A DNA stretch of 64,000 nt from Faeciplasma sp900553675 (GTDB lineage Bacteria > Bacillota > Clostridia > Oscillospirales > Ruminococcaceae). The position numbers and the translations under genes were made by a program. A model generated the notes under the pieces. The model was not told the DNA's origin and did no database searches. It worked only from the letters and a program-made list of their open reading frames with translations. How positions within the stretch are numbered: the stretch's first letter is position 1; each line of letters starts with the position of its first letter. The stretch lies in NCBI GenBank assembly GCA_958428235.1, contig CAUAFG010000005.1:1-64000 (forward strand), given 5' to 3'. This document shows positions 7,977 through 16,383 of this stretch, piece after piece.

Positions 7977-8025
7977 CGCTCCGCGATGAAATAGATTGAC
8001 CTTTTTTGAAGGTCGTGCGGAGTGC
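7977..8025 (-). other. Nested hairpin in the SOS leader RNA
   Basis: CACTCCGC near the RNA 5' end pairs with GCGGAGCG, and inside it GACCTT pairs with AAGGTC. It is therefore a compact structured element between the LexA box and the leader terminator. Confidence 0.6.
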
Positions 8026-8028
8026 TGA

Positions 8029-8076
8029 GAACGTATGTTCTAATTATTATAATACTCATTTTTTTGAAAATGTCAA
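8029..8076 (-). promoter_or_regulatory. LexA/SOS-regulated promoter of the phage-like cassette
   Basis: GAACGTATGTTC at 8029-8040 matches the Gram-positive LexA box GAACNNNNGTTC exactly. Directly upstream on the minus strand are TATAAT (8046-8051) and TTGACA (8071-8076) spaced 19 bp; TATTAT with a 16-bp spacer is an alternative. The operator sits at the expected transcription start, so LexA binding would block initiation and DNA damage would release it. All genes from 7850 to 172 read from this promoter. Confidence 0.85.
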
Positions 8077-8220
8077 GGGGTTTGGGAAAATTTTTTTATT
8101 TTTTTTGATTTTTGGGGTGGGTAATTGTCTGTCCGACTTCTGCGGGGATAGGAAGGTTAGTGCGCAACCCGGAAATTGCAATGACAGAATGTGTCATTGT
8201 GGCTGGCATATCCTCTTCTC

Positions 8221-8261
8221 AAAAAATAAAAGAGAGATGCGCGGAAATCTGCACATCTCTC
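8221..8261 (-). terminator. Terminator of araD
   Basis: GAGAGATG(T)GC and GCGCATCTCTC form a stem on the minus strand, followed by TTTTATTTTTT. It separates araD transcription from the SOS cassette. It is related in stem and loop sequence to the hairpins at 116-152 and 11106-11140. Confidence 0.85.
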
Positions 8262-8276
8262 AATGATGTCGAAAAT

Positions 8277-8972
8277 TTATTTCTTCTTCTGACCGTAGTA
8301 GGCGTTTGCGCCGTGCTTGCGCAGATAATGCTTATCCAAAAGCTCCTGCTGCATAGACTGAAGTCCCGGATTCAGCGCAAAGGCATTGAGTGCCATCTTT
8401 GCGCACTCCTCTAAGATTACCGAGTGGTGAACCGAATCAATCGGGTCCTTGCCCCATGTGAACGGACCGTGCGAATGAACCAGCACTGCGGGTATAGCAT
8501 CCGGGTCCTTGTCCTTGAAGGTCTCAATAATGACCAAGCCGGTGTTCTTTTCATAGTCGGTCTTGATTTCTTCGGGAGTCATTTTGCGGGTGCAGGGAAT
8601 CTCGCCGTAGAAATAATCGCCGTGAGTGGTACCGAGCGCGGGAACGCCCTTTCCTGCCTGAGCAAACGAGGTCGCGCAGGTGGAATGGGTGTGGGTAACG
8701 CCGCCGATATTCGGAAATGCCTTGTAAAATTCGATGTGGGTGGGAGTGTCCGACGACGGATTGAGGTCGCCCTCCACCACCTTGCCATCAAGGTCAACAA
8801 CAACCATGTCCTCAGGCTTCATAACGTCATACTCAACGCCTGAGGGCTTGATTACAATAAGCCCCTTTTCGCGGTCGATTCCCGAAACGTTGCCCCACGT
8901 AAAGGTGATAAGCCCATACTTCGGCAGAAGCATATTAGCCTCGTAAACTTCTTTTTTCAGCTGTTCCAACAT
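8277..8972 (-). CDS. araD: L-ribulose-5-phosphate 4-epimerase
   Basis: A 231-residue class II aldolase-fold enzyme interconverting L-ribulose 5-phosphate and D-xylulose 5-phosphate in arabinose use. The conserved GNVSG segment is near residue 27, SSDTPTH near 73, the zinc ligands are in THTHST at about 94-96, and HSHGPF is at about 166-170. Full length compares with E. coli AraD (231 aa). It is a single gene with its own terminator; no araA or araB neighbour is in the window. It may support pentose entry together with the GH43 enzyme farther along. Confidence 0.92.
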   Translation of the reverse strand: MLEQLKKEVYEANMLLPKYGLITFTWGNVSGIDREKGLIVIKPSGVEYDVMKPEDMVVVDLDGKVVEGDLNPSSDTPTHIEFYKAFPNIGGVTHTHSTCATSFAQAGKGVPALGTTHGDYFYGEIPCTRKMTPEEIKTDYEKNTGLVIIETFKDKDPDAIPAVLVHSHGPFTWGKDPIDSVHHSVILEECAKMALNAFALNPGLQSMQQELLDKHYLRKHGANAYYGQKKK

Positions 8973-9168
8973 AATAATAACGTCCTTTCAATATTCTTTT
9001 ATTGCAGGCGGAGCTTTTCGGAAGATGGTTTTTTCCTACTTCCGTCAGCGCCGCTTTATTTTTTATACAAAGACCTCGCGCATCAAACATCACTTTACGC
9101 AACGCATCCGGTAAACTTTCACCTATTATCAGCATATAATAAATCAGCGGGTAAAATACCAAAGAAAG

Positions 9169-9654
9169 TTATCTTTCAAAGTCGGCGTGGCTTACCATTA
9201 TCCCCGACGGAATGATATCTATTGCGGCGTAGGAGGGTCCCATACCGTCCCTCGGCAAAGCAAGGCTTCCGGGATTTACGTAATAAACGCCGTCCTTATA
9301 CAAACATTCGCGGCAGTGGGTGTGACCGTACACTACAAGCGATAGCTTGTTATCAAACGCTAACTTTTCAAGACCAAAGGTATCCCAGTTCACGCCGTGA
9401 ATATGACCGTGAGTTACGCCTATCTTAAAGCCCTCAGCCTCGCAAAGCTCAACATCCGCTCCGACGCTGGTGTAATCGCAGTTTCCGCGAGCCATAACTA
9501 CCTTTATATCAGGATATTCCTTTTTTGCATATTCAACATCGCGTATGCCGTCTCCGCAGAAAATATAAAAATCGGTCTTGTCATAAGTTTCCGAAAACAG
9601 CTTAAGGACTGCGCCGCGCATACCGTGAGTGTCCGAAAAAGCTATAATCCGCAT
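9169..9654 (-). CDS. Metallophosphoesterase, YfcE/MJ0936 type
   Basis: A 161-residue calcineurin-like phosphodiesterase. Metal-binding motifs are in order: SDTHG near residue 7, CGDG near 34, RGNCD near 56, HGH near 82 and GHTH near 110. This compact class hydrolyses phosphodiester model substrates; the physiological substrate is unknown. The start ATG lies at 9654, and the gene is not tightly linked to its neighbours. Confidence 0.88.
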   Translation of the reverse strand: MRIIAFSDTHGMRGAVLKLFSETYDKTDFYIFCGDGIRDVEYAKKEYPDIKVVMARGNCDYTSVGADVELCEAEGFKIGVTHGHIHGVNWDTFGLEKLAFDNKLSLVVYGHTHCRECLYKDGVYYVNPGSLALPRDGMGPSYAAIDIIPSGIMVSHADFER

Positions 9655-9803
9655 AAGCTACCCGCTCCTTTATCCGCAATCAAATACTGAGAATATCATA
9701 ACATATTATTTCACTTTTTTCAAGACTTCGCCGCAAATTGCTGCCATCACATGGCAATATTGTGCAAAACTACGGTCGAAGCCACAAACATGGAGGCAGA
9801 TTT

Positions 9804-10040
9804 ATGAACCTGAATCAGAATCAAATCAACTATCTTGTAAAAAACGCTTCTGCAAAGCTCGGAGTAAGCGAAAAGCAGCTCCGTGATGAGCTTTCGGCAG
9901 GAACCTTCGACCGGCTTTTAGGGACTCTCCCCAAAAACGAAGCCGCAAAGCTGACAGCCGCACTTTCAAATCCCGTAACCGCACAGGCGGTGCTTTCAAG
10001 CCCTCAAGCCAAGGAGCTTATGAAAAAGATTTTCGGATAA
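9804..10040 (+). CDS. Small conserved-type protein of unknown function
   Basis: A 78-residue soluble, helical protein starting MNLNQNQINYLVKNAS with GGAGG nine bases before the ATG. The frame is open further upstream, but that ATG has no ribosome-binding site. It ends in a helix SSPQAKELMKKIFG. It is the first of three small same-strand genes (9804-11087), spaced 57 and 33 bp apart. I recognise no domain. The grouping suggests a shared task. Confidence 0.7.
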   Translation: MNLNQNQINYLVKNASAKLGVSEKQLRDELSAGTFDRLLGTLPKNEAAKLTAALSNPVTAQAVLSSPQAKELMKKIFG

Positions 10041-10097
10041 GCTAAACCGTATCACTCAGGCAGGCGCAGAGATATCAGCAGAAAGGACAAAGCCAAT

Positions 10098-10607
10098 ATG
10101 GACGATCTTGCCGGAAAAATTCAGAATATACTTCAGGATGAGGAAAGCATGAAGCAGATTTCAGAGCTTGCAGCCATGCTCGGACTGTCCCCTGATTCCC
10201 CGACGACCGGCGAAGGCCCCGGCTCTGCAAACGGCTCATTCGGGGCGAACAATGCCGCCCAGCCGTCCTTTGGCGGGATGAATCAGTTTTCCGGCGCGGG
10301 AGCATCAACGGGTGCAGGTGCGTCCACAAATGTGGGAAACGCCCTTGCACAGCTTTTAGGAGGGGGCGGCTCACAGCAGTCATCGCCGCCCGACTCCGGC
10401 GATCTCTTTGGTAACTTAGATATCGCCAAGCTTGCAAGCCTTGCCGGTACGCTTAAAAACAGCGGCTCGGACGACGAGAACATCCGCTTTATCCTTGCCT
10501 TAAAGCCGCTTTTAAGTGCAAAAAAGCAGGCGCGGGCAGACAGCGCAATTAAAATCCTGCGGCTTTTAAACCTCATCCCGCTGATAAAAGCAAGCGGAAT
10601 CATCTGA
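10098..10607 (+). CDS. Protein of unknown function with low-complexity middle
   Basis: 169 residues: an N-terminal helical part (MDDLAGKIQNILQDEESMKQISELAAMLG), a Gly/Ser/Ala/Asn-rich linker at about 35-100, and a C-terminal helical part (FILALKPLLSAKKQARADSAIKILRLLNLIPLIKASGII). Both ends look conserved in style, while the linker is disordered. AAAGGA lies upstream of the ATG. It is the second gene of the small three-gene unit. The function is not known; a scaffold or envelope-associated role is possible. Confidence 0.75.
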   Translation: MDDLAGKIQNILQDEESMKQISELAAMLGLSPDSPTTGEGPGSANGSFGANNAAQPSFGGMNQFSGAGASTGAGASTNVGNALAQLLGGGGSQQSSPPDSGDLFGNLDIAKLASLAGTLKNSGSDDENIRFILALKPLLSAKKQARADSAIKILRLLNLIPLIKASGII

Positions 10608-10640
10608 TAGGAAAATCCAACGAAAGGACTGATATAAGCC

Positions 10641-11087
10641 TTGCCAGCCAACAACAGCACAAGCCCCGAGGAGTTCAATAGAATGCAGGAGGAGGCACTC
10701 GAACGCCTGCGCGAAATGCAAAAGCGCTCGCGGTCGATGGTAGCTCAGCCAAGCACGGAGTCCCAGAATTCGGGACATGGCAATCGTTCCATGGGCAATA
10801 ATAATAACAATAACAGCAGACAGGGTGCAGGAAGCCCGAACCATGGCAGTCAGGGAGGAAGTCGCCCTCAGGAGCATTCAAGGGCTGCACAGCCCGCGGG
10901 ACAGACATACCACGGAGGAAATCTTATGAACACCGGATTCTCGGTTTCCGAGATATTTAAAAGTCTCCTCGGAGAAGCGGGCAAGCTCGACACCGACAGC
11001 CTGCTGATACTCTTAATGCTGTTTACACTGTATAAAAACAAGGCGGATATCAAGCTGCTTGTCGCGCTGGGATACATATTGCTGTAG
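10641..11087 (+). CDS. Protein of unknown function with C-terminal hydrophobic segment
   Basis: 148 residues from a TTG start with AAAGGACT upstream. An N-terminal helix (SPEEFNRMQEEALERLREMQ) is followed by an Asn/Gly/Ser-rich disordered linker at about 30-95. A C-terminal segment DTDSLLILLMLFTLYKNKAD then IKLLVALGYILL is probably one or two membrane-inserted helices. Its layout mirrors the preceding gene: helix, low-complexity linker, hydrophobic end. No known family is recognised with confidence. Confidence 0.7.
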   Translation: MPANNSTSPEEFNRMQEEALERLREMQKRSRSMVAQPSTESQNSGHGNRSMGNNNNNNSRQGAGSPNHGSQGGSRPQEHSRAAQPAGQTYHGGNLMNTGFSVSEIFKSLLGEAGKLDTDSLLILLMLFTLYKNKADIKLLVALGYILL

Positions 11088-11105
11088 CAAATCTCATATA
11101 TCGAG

Positions 11106-11140
11106 AAAAAGAGGTATGTGCAGAAATCTGTACATACCTC
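11106..11140 (-). terminator. Terminator of the GH2 gene (bidirectional)
   Basis: GAGGTATGT with ACATACCTC pair perfectly around CAGAAATCTG (or its complement). On the minus strand a TTTTT run follows, ending the beta-galactosidase transcript. It also lies just after the plus-strand small-gene unit. Confidence 0.85.
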
Positions 11141-11192
11141 AAACAATTTTCCAAGGAAAGACATTCCACAGCGGCTAAAATCAGCCGTCCCC

Positions 11193-14100
11193 TTATCTGT
11201 CAATCACAATCTCATACAAATCAAACTTACATCCCGGCAGGAACACAAGCTTCAAATCCGCCTTGCCCTTAACCTTTGTCAGCTCAAATGTTCTTGTAAC
11301 AACATCCTCCGAGCCGGCAAACTCGACTATCTGATTATCCGCGCCCGATTCGGTTGCAAAGCGCACATGAATTGTGTCGTTCGGATTGTGGCTTCTGCCC
11401 TTGATAGTGATCTTGGTTATGCCCTCCTCGCCGAAATCAAAGCCGTTAAACTCTACGGTTACATTGTTTCCGATTTCCGCAATGCAATCAGGCTCAATCC
11501 TGAAAGCATCGCCATAAACGCCGTCGTTGTCTACAGCCTTTATAACCTCGCCAACCCTTGTCGGGCGGATGAACTCAAAGCCTTTAAACCTTATCTGCTT
11601 GTGGAAGACGAATTTTATGTCCTTAACCCCGCGTATACGCTCGCTCAGCTTGCAAATCATATACTGGTAGTGATTCCAGCGCGGCTGCTTTAAGTATTCG
11701 TAGGAGCCAAGCAGCCTGCCCTCGCCGTCGGTGATTTCAAACGGTATCGGCTCATAGCCGTTGAGATATATTCCCACGTTTACCTCGTCTGAACCGACAG
11801 CTCCGAAATCGACGTTTTTAAAGGCGATAAAGGTGTCTTCGCGCAGAGTCTGAACCCCTCCCTCAAAGACGTTTTGCAGCTCCTCGGTGGCATCTGAATA
11901 AAGCGATGCGCACACAATGCCGTCATACGGGTTAAAGCCGGCAGCGCCGAAGCCATGGTTTGAAATTTCCAGCTCGGAGATTATCTCTTCATATGGAGTG
12001 CCGTTTTTGCAGTAGGCGCGCAGCCTGTATTCGCCGTCCCCCTTGGGCGTGATGACCGCCCTGCCCTCCTGCTTTTCGATGGAGGCAAGATTTGTCTCTA
12101 TGCCGGCGTCGGTAATCGCCTTGAACTCTATGTCGTCAAAGGTAAAGGTTGAATTTTCGGGATATATCTTCACAGTTGCCTCAGCCACACCGGTTTCGGG
12201 CGTGATTCTCTGTGTCGAAAGCGAAAGCTCTATCTTTCTTACCGGAACCTCGTCTGATGCTTCGCTCGGCGTGTTCTCAAAGGTGCAGCATACCCCATCG
12301 CGCATTTCTGCGGGAACCGCAATAAGCTTTATGACCTTATTATCAAGACCGACGGAGGATACCCTCATAACTATCTCACCTGCGACGTCCTTGGCGGCAA
12401 TCATGGCTAAAAGCTTGCCGTTGAACAGCTTGCGACTGGTTCCCTTGTACTGGTCGTAGTCGGTGGAGTCGCCGTTGTCAAGTCCTACAAGCCTTCCTGC
12501 GTCGGAAACAGTCACGTTCACGCGGTTTCGGGCGTTCTCGACCGGGTGTCCCTTGTCGTCAGCCATGGAAATCTCAACAAAAATCATATCCTCGCCGTCG
12601 GCTTTAAGCTCGGTCTTGGATGGGGTAAGGACGATTTCGGCAGGGTCTCCGAAGGAATATTTCACCTGCTCGCACACCTTAACGCCGTTTTCGTCGTAGC
12701 CGACAGCCTTGATTTCGCCCTTTTCATACGGTATCTGCCAACGACCCGAAAGCTCGGTGCCGTCAACATGGTTGTGGACATACTCGCCCTTTGAAACGCC
12801 GTTTACAAACAGTTCGGACTTATGGCAGTTTGAGAATATGAAAATGTCAATCAGCTGACCCTCGTTAAAGTCCCAGTGGGGCAAAAGGTGAACAAACGGC
12901 TCCGCCTTATCGCCCAGCCACTCGGCGTGGTAGGCGTAGTAGGTGTCCTTGGGGAATCCTGCGGTGTCGATATGACCGAAGTAGGAGTTCTTTGTCCAGT
13001 AGGGCGTAGGCTCGCCGATGTAGTCAAACGCCGTCCAGATATACTGACCCAGGCAGAATTTGTGGTTTCTGTCCTGAGTGATATTGTATTCCGCGCTGAC
13101 CGAGCCCCAGCCGGTGGCGCAGTTCATAAGTGATGAGCACTGGTGATCGTCGTGAGTGGTGCCAAGCTTTGCCGCCGGGAAGTGGTATACCCCGCGCGAC
13201 TGAATGGTGGAAGCAGTCTCACTGCCGTATATTATCCAATCTGGGTGCTTGGCATGATGCTCGTCGTAAAGCCGCTCGGTGTAATTGTAGCCGACGGTGT
13301 CGATATGCTCGGCGCAGTTCTGCGCACCCTCCCACTGCATATAGTTCGAGCCGATTGTTACTGGGAATTTGACGTTGTAATCGTCGATCCGCACGCACCG
13401 CTTTAGCTCCTCAGTGATTTCAACTCCGTGGGGCGAGGCGTGGGTGTCGTATATCTCGTTGCCAATGCTCCACATGATAACGCTGGCGTGATTACGGTCG
13501 CGGCGAACCCAGCTGCGCACGTCCCGCTCGTGCCACTCCTTAAAGAAGCGGGCATAGTCGTAGTCGGTCTTTTTAAGCTCCCACATATCAAAGGCTTCGG
13601 AGTCTATCATAATACCCATTTCGTCAGCCAGCTCCATAAGCTCCGGCGCGGGAGGGTTGTGAGATGTGCGGATTGAGTTTACGCCCATCCCCTTCATAAT
13701 TTCAAGCTGGCGGCGGATAGCGTTTTTGTTGACTGCCGAGCCTAACGCTCCCATGTCGTGGTGCATACAAGCGCCGTGAATCTTAACCCACCTGCCGTTT
13801 AAGAAGAAGCCGTCGTCGGTGGTGAACTTGACCGTCTTGAAGCCGACGCGCTCCACTCTCTCATAAACGCTTTCGCCGCCTTTGATGACTTCGGTTTTAA
13901 GGGTGTAAAGATATGGGTCGTCGATGTCCCAGCAGCGGATGTTTTCCACCCAAAAACTCTGATTAACGCGCGCGACCTCAGAAGTAAGAACGCAGGGCTT
14001 CTCCGCCGTCTTAACGGTGTGACCCTCTCTGTCTGAAAGAGTGTGACGGATTACAGCCTCGCCCGAGCCGACAGCTTCGGTATCTATTCCGACCGCCCAC

Positions 14101-14570
14101 CTGTCGCCGTCCAAATCGGCGCAGAAATAGGTGCCGTCGGGAACTATTCTATCCTCGCCCGAAACGGTCAGCCAGACATTTCTGAAAATGCCCGCGCCGG
14201 AATACCAGCGGGTGTTGGGGGACTTGTGATGAACTATCACCTCGATTACGTTTTCCCCCTCACGCAAGCCTTTTAGCTCGACGTCGAAGGTTGTATAGCC
14301 ATACTTCCACTCAAATATTCTTTCGCCGTTGAGAAGGATTTCTGAGTCCATATAAACGCCGTCGAACCGCAGGATATATACCCTGCCCTCTATCTCGTTT
14401 ACGGTGAATATTTTTTTATAGCAGCCGTCGCCATCGGCATAAAGCGCACGGGTGTTGTGAATCAGCCAGTCGTGCGGAATGTCCACCGGACGATAGTCGC
14501 CCGCTTCCGGCTTTTCGCCGATTTTTTTAAGAGCAAAACTCCATCCCGAATTGAAGAGCTGTTTTGTCAT
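11193..14570 (-). CDS. GH2 beta-galactosidase, large multi-domain
   Basis: An 1125-residue glycoside hydrolase family 2 enzyme. The N-terminal jelly roll (FNSGWSFALKK, VDIPHDWLI, KKIFTVNE) is followed by an immunoglobulin-like domain and a TIM barrel. The acid/base Glu is in MWSIGNEIYD near 370, and the nucleophile Glu in IIYGSETAS near 455. C-terminal domains include an invasin/DUF4982-like region (VILTPSKTELKADGEDMIFVEI) and a final carbohydrate-binding CBM6-like domain. There is no signal peptide, so it acts in the cytoplasm on imported galactosides. The gene is monocistronic. Confidence 0.9.
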   Translation of the reverse strand: MTKQLFNSGWSFALKKIGEKPEAGDYRPVDIPHDWLIHNTRALYADGDGCYKKIFTVNEIEGRVYILRFDGVYMDSEILLNGERIFEWKYGYTTFDVELKGLREGENVIEVIVHHKSPNTRWYSGAGIFRNVWLTVSGEDRIVPDGTYFCADLDGDRWAVGIDTEAVGSGEAVIRHTLSDREGHTVKTAEKPCVLTSEVARVNQSFWVENIRCWDIDDPYLYTLKTEVIKGGESVYERVERVGFKTVKFTTDDGFFLNGRWVKIHGACMHHDMGALGSAVNKNAIRRQLEIMKGMGVNSIRTSHNPPAPELMELADEMGIMIDSEAFDMWELKKTDYDYARFFKEWHERDVRSWVRRDRNHASVIMWSIGNEIYDTHASPHGVEITEELKRCVRIDDYNVKFPVTIGSNYMQWEGAQNCAEHIDTVGYNYTERLYDEHHAKHPDWIIYGSETASTIQSRGVYHFPAAKLGTTHDDHQCSSLMNCATGWGSVSAEYNITQDRNHKFCLGQYIWTAFDYIGEPTPYWTKNSYFGHIDTAGFPKDTYYAYHAEWLGDKAEPFVHLLPHWDFNEGQLIDIFIFSNCHKSELFVNGVSKGEYVHNHVDGTELSGRWQIPYEKGEIKAVGYDENGVKVCEQVKYSFGDPAEIVLTPSKTELKADGEDMIFVEISMADDKGHPVENARNRVNVTVSDAGRLVGLDNGDSTDYDQYKGTSRKLFNGKLLAMIAAKDVAGEIVMRVSSVGLDNKVIKLIAVPAEMRDGVCCTFENTPSEASDEVPVRKIELSLSTQRITPETGVAEATVKIYPENSTFTFDDIEFKAITDAGIETNLASIEKQEGRAVITPKGDGEYRLRAYCKNGTPYEEIISELEISNHGFGAAGFNPYDGIVCASLYSDATEELQNVFEGGVQTLREDTFIAFKNVDFGAVGSDEVNVGIYLNGYEPIPFEITDGEGRLLGSYEYLKQPRWNHYQYMICKLSERIRGVKDIKFVFHKQIRFKGFEFIRPTRVGEVIKAVDNDGVYGDAFRIEPDCIAEIGNNVTVEFNGFDFGEEGITKITIKGRSHNPNDTIHVRFATESGADNQIVEFAGSEDVVTRTFELTKVKGKADLKLVFLPGCKFDLYEIVIDR

Positions 14571-14739
14571 GTCAAAATCTGTCCTTTCCGAGCAGAGCCG
14601 CGTCTATAACGCAGTCTGCTATATTCTACAAGACAATTATAGCAGGTAAGAGCGCTGTATTCAATATAAAATATAAGGGATAATTCCGCAGAAAAATAGT
14701 TTCATATGTTTATATCAGAAAATTACGCCCACAATATTC

Positions 14740-14768
14740 TTGACACGGCGGGTAAAGTGTTGTAAAAT
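14740..14768 (+). promoter_or_regulatory. Promoter of the mgtE leader
   Basis: TTGACA at 14740-14745 and TAAAAT at 14763-14768 with a 17-bp spacer. The predicted transcript has a leader of about 170 nt before mgtE that includes a short ORF. Confidence 0.75.
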
Positions 14769-14821
14769 AATAAGACAGTCAGTTATTGCAGACAAATCGT
14801 TTAAAACAAGGAGTGAAAATC

Positions 14822-14908
14822 ATGGATTCAGGCAGTAACAGTACCAAGCCGCGAGGGAAAGCCCTTTATTGGGTGACGGCAATCTTATTTGCCTGTTTCC
14901 TGGATTGA
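14822..14908 (+). CDS. Leader peptide (28 aa) upstream of mgtE
   Basis: ATG at 14822 has a good AAGGAG site eight bases upstream and reads 28 codons to TGA at 14906-14908. The peptide begins MDSGSNSTKPRGKALYW and ends VTAILFACFLD: a charged N-terminus and one hydrophobic helix. The stop lies seven bases before a hairpin that hides the mgtE ribosome-binding site. The geometry is that of translational attenuation. It might instead be an independent small membrane protein. Confidence 0.6.
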   Translation: MDSGSNSTKPRGKALYWVTAILFACFLD

Positions 14909-14915
14909 GCGCTTC

Positions 14916-14938
14916 CCTCCAATTAAAAAGATTGGAGG
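14916..14938 (+). promoter_or_regulatory. Hairpin sequestering the mgtE Shine-Dalgarno
   Basis: CCTCCAAT (14916-14923) pairs perfectly with ATTGGAGG (14931-14938). The GGAGG in the 3' arm is the mgtE ribosome-binding site, seven bases before its ATG. No U-run follows, so it is not a terminator. A ribosome pausing at the leader-peptide stop would cover the 5' arm and free the site. Confidence 0.75.
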
Positions 14939-14945
14939 TTAAAAA

Positions 14946-16313
14946 ATGGAAAAAACAACTGTATTTGATATCGTTATCAAGCTGTTGAACCAGCGTAAGT
15001 TTGCCGAGCTGAAGCTGATAATGAACGAAATGAACCCGACGGACATTGCGGCAATATTCGACGAAGCCGAACCGCGCGACATCCCCATACTTTTCCGTCT
15101 TCTCCCCAAGGAGCTTGCGGCGGAGACCTTTGCCTACCTCGACTCAGACCAGCAGGAGCAGCTGATAATGGCGTTTTCCGACCGCGAAATAAGAGAGATG
15201 GTAGACCAGCTGTTCTTAGACGATACCGTTGACATCATCGAGGAGATGCCCGCAAACGTCGTATCGCGTGTATTAAAGAACACCGACGAGGCGACAAGGC
15301 GGCAGATAAACGAGCTGCTTGCCTATCCCGACGACAGTGCAGGAAGCCTTATGACGCCGGAGTTTGTGTATCTGAACAAGGGCATGACAGTCGGGCAGGC
15401 AATCCAAAAAATCCGTCAGGTCGGCGTTGCAAAAGAGACTATTTACACCTGCTATGTAACCGAGGCGCGAAAGCTTATCGGCGTAATCTCGCTTTCCGAC
15501 CTTATAACCGCACAGGACGACACCAAAATCGAGGATTTGATGAGCGAAAACATCATCAGCGTTAAAACCAAGGACGATAAAGAGGAGGTCGCGGCAACTC
15601 TTGCAAAGTACGACCTTCTGGCGCTTCCTGTTGTGGACGGCGAAAACCGCTTGGTTGGTATCGTAACGGTCGACGACGCTATCGACGTTTTGCAGGACGA
15701 AAACACCGAGGATATCGAAAAGATGGCGGCTATCCTGCCCACAGACAAGCCGTATTTCAAAACCGGCGTGTTTGAAACCTTCTTCAAGCGAATCCCGTGG
15801 CTGCTTTTATTGATGGTTTCGGCAACCTTTACCGGAATGATAATCACCGGCTTTGAAGCAAAGCTGGCGGCAAGCGTGGTTTTAACCGCGTTCATCCCTA
15901 TGCTGATGGACACCGGCGGTAATGCGGGCGGTCAGGCTTCGGTAACAATCATAAGAGGAATGTCTCTCGGCGATATCGAGCTTAAGGACGTTTTAGGAGT
16001 AATCTGGAAAGAAACACGGGTATCACTGCTCTGCGGCATTACCTTGGCAGTAGTCAACTTCGGCAAGATAATGCTTGTAGACCGGCTTATTCTGGGCAAC
16101 ACCGAAATAACCGCAATGGTAGCGCTTGTAGTCTGCCTGACGCTGGTTCTGGCAGTGTTCATAGCAAAGCTCATAGGCTGTTCCCTGCCGATTGCGGCAA
16201 AAGCAATAGGCTTTGATCCTGCGGTTATGGCGAGTCCGTTTATTACTACTATTGTAGACGCTATTTCGCTGCTGGCATATTTCCTGATAGCTCAGGCGCT
16301 GCTGCACATTTGA
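14946..16313 (+). CDS. mgtE: Magnesium transporter MgtE
   Basis: A 455-residue Mg2+ channel of the cytoplasmic membrane. The N-terminal helical MgtE_N domain (about 1-130, DIAAIFDEAEPRDIPILFRLLP), two CBS domains (about 135-260, with PDDSAGSLMTPEFV and LPVVDGENRLVGIVTVDDA) and five membrane helices with PMLMDTGGNAGGQAS in the pore region are all present. Mg2+ binding to the N and CBS domains closes the pore in this family. Expression seems to be set by the leader peptide and SD hairpin upstream. Confidence 0.95.
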   Translation: MEKTTVFDIVIKLLNQRKFAELKLIMNEMNPTDIAAIFDEAEPRDIPILFRLLPKELAAETFAYLDSDQQEQLIMAFSDREIREMVDQLFLDDTVDIIEEMPANVVSRVLKNTDEATRRQINELLAYPDDSAGSLMTPEFVYLNKGMTVGQAIQKIRQVGVAKETIYTCYVTEARKLIGVISLSDLITAQDDTKIEDLMSENIISVKTKDDKEEVAATLAKYDLLALPVVDGENRLVGIVTVDDAIDVLQDENTEDIEKMAAILPTDKPYFKTGVFETFFKRIPWLLLLMVSATFTGMIITGFEAKLAASVVLTAFIPMLMDTGGNAGGQASVTIIRGMSLGDIELKDVLGVIWKETRVSLLCGITLAVVNFGKIMLVDRLILGNTEITAMVALVVCLTLVLAVFIAKLIGCSLPIAAKAIGFDPAVMASPFITTIVDAISLLAYFLIAQALLHI

Positions 16314-16383
16314 GTGTTATCGCCTTTCGGCAGTTTAGTCACCAACCGGTTTAATATAAACATATCAAAAAGGAGAAATCACC

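Noticed and set aside
8006..8414. Plus-strand ORFs before and inside araD
   Set aside because: They cross the SOS promoter, the araD terminator and the araD 3' end; shadows of minus-strand features.
8935..9162. 75-residue minus-strand ORF upstream of araD
   Set aside because: No ribosome-binding site, overlaps the araD start, and no domain.
14775..14945. M-box magnesium riboswitch before mgtE
   Set aside because: The conserved M-box core is not seen; a leader ORF and a short SD hairpin explain the region better.
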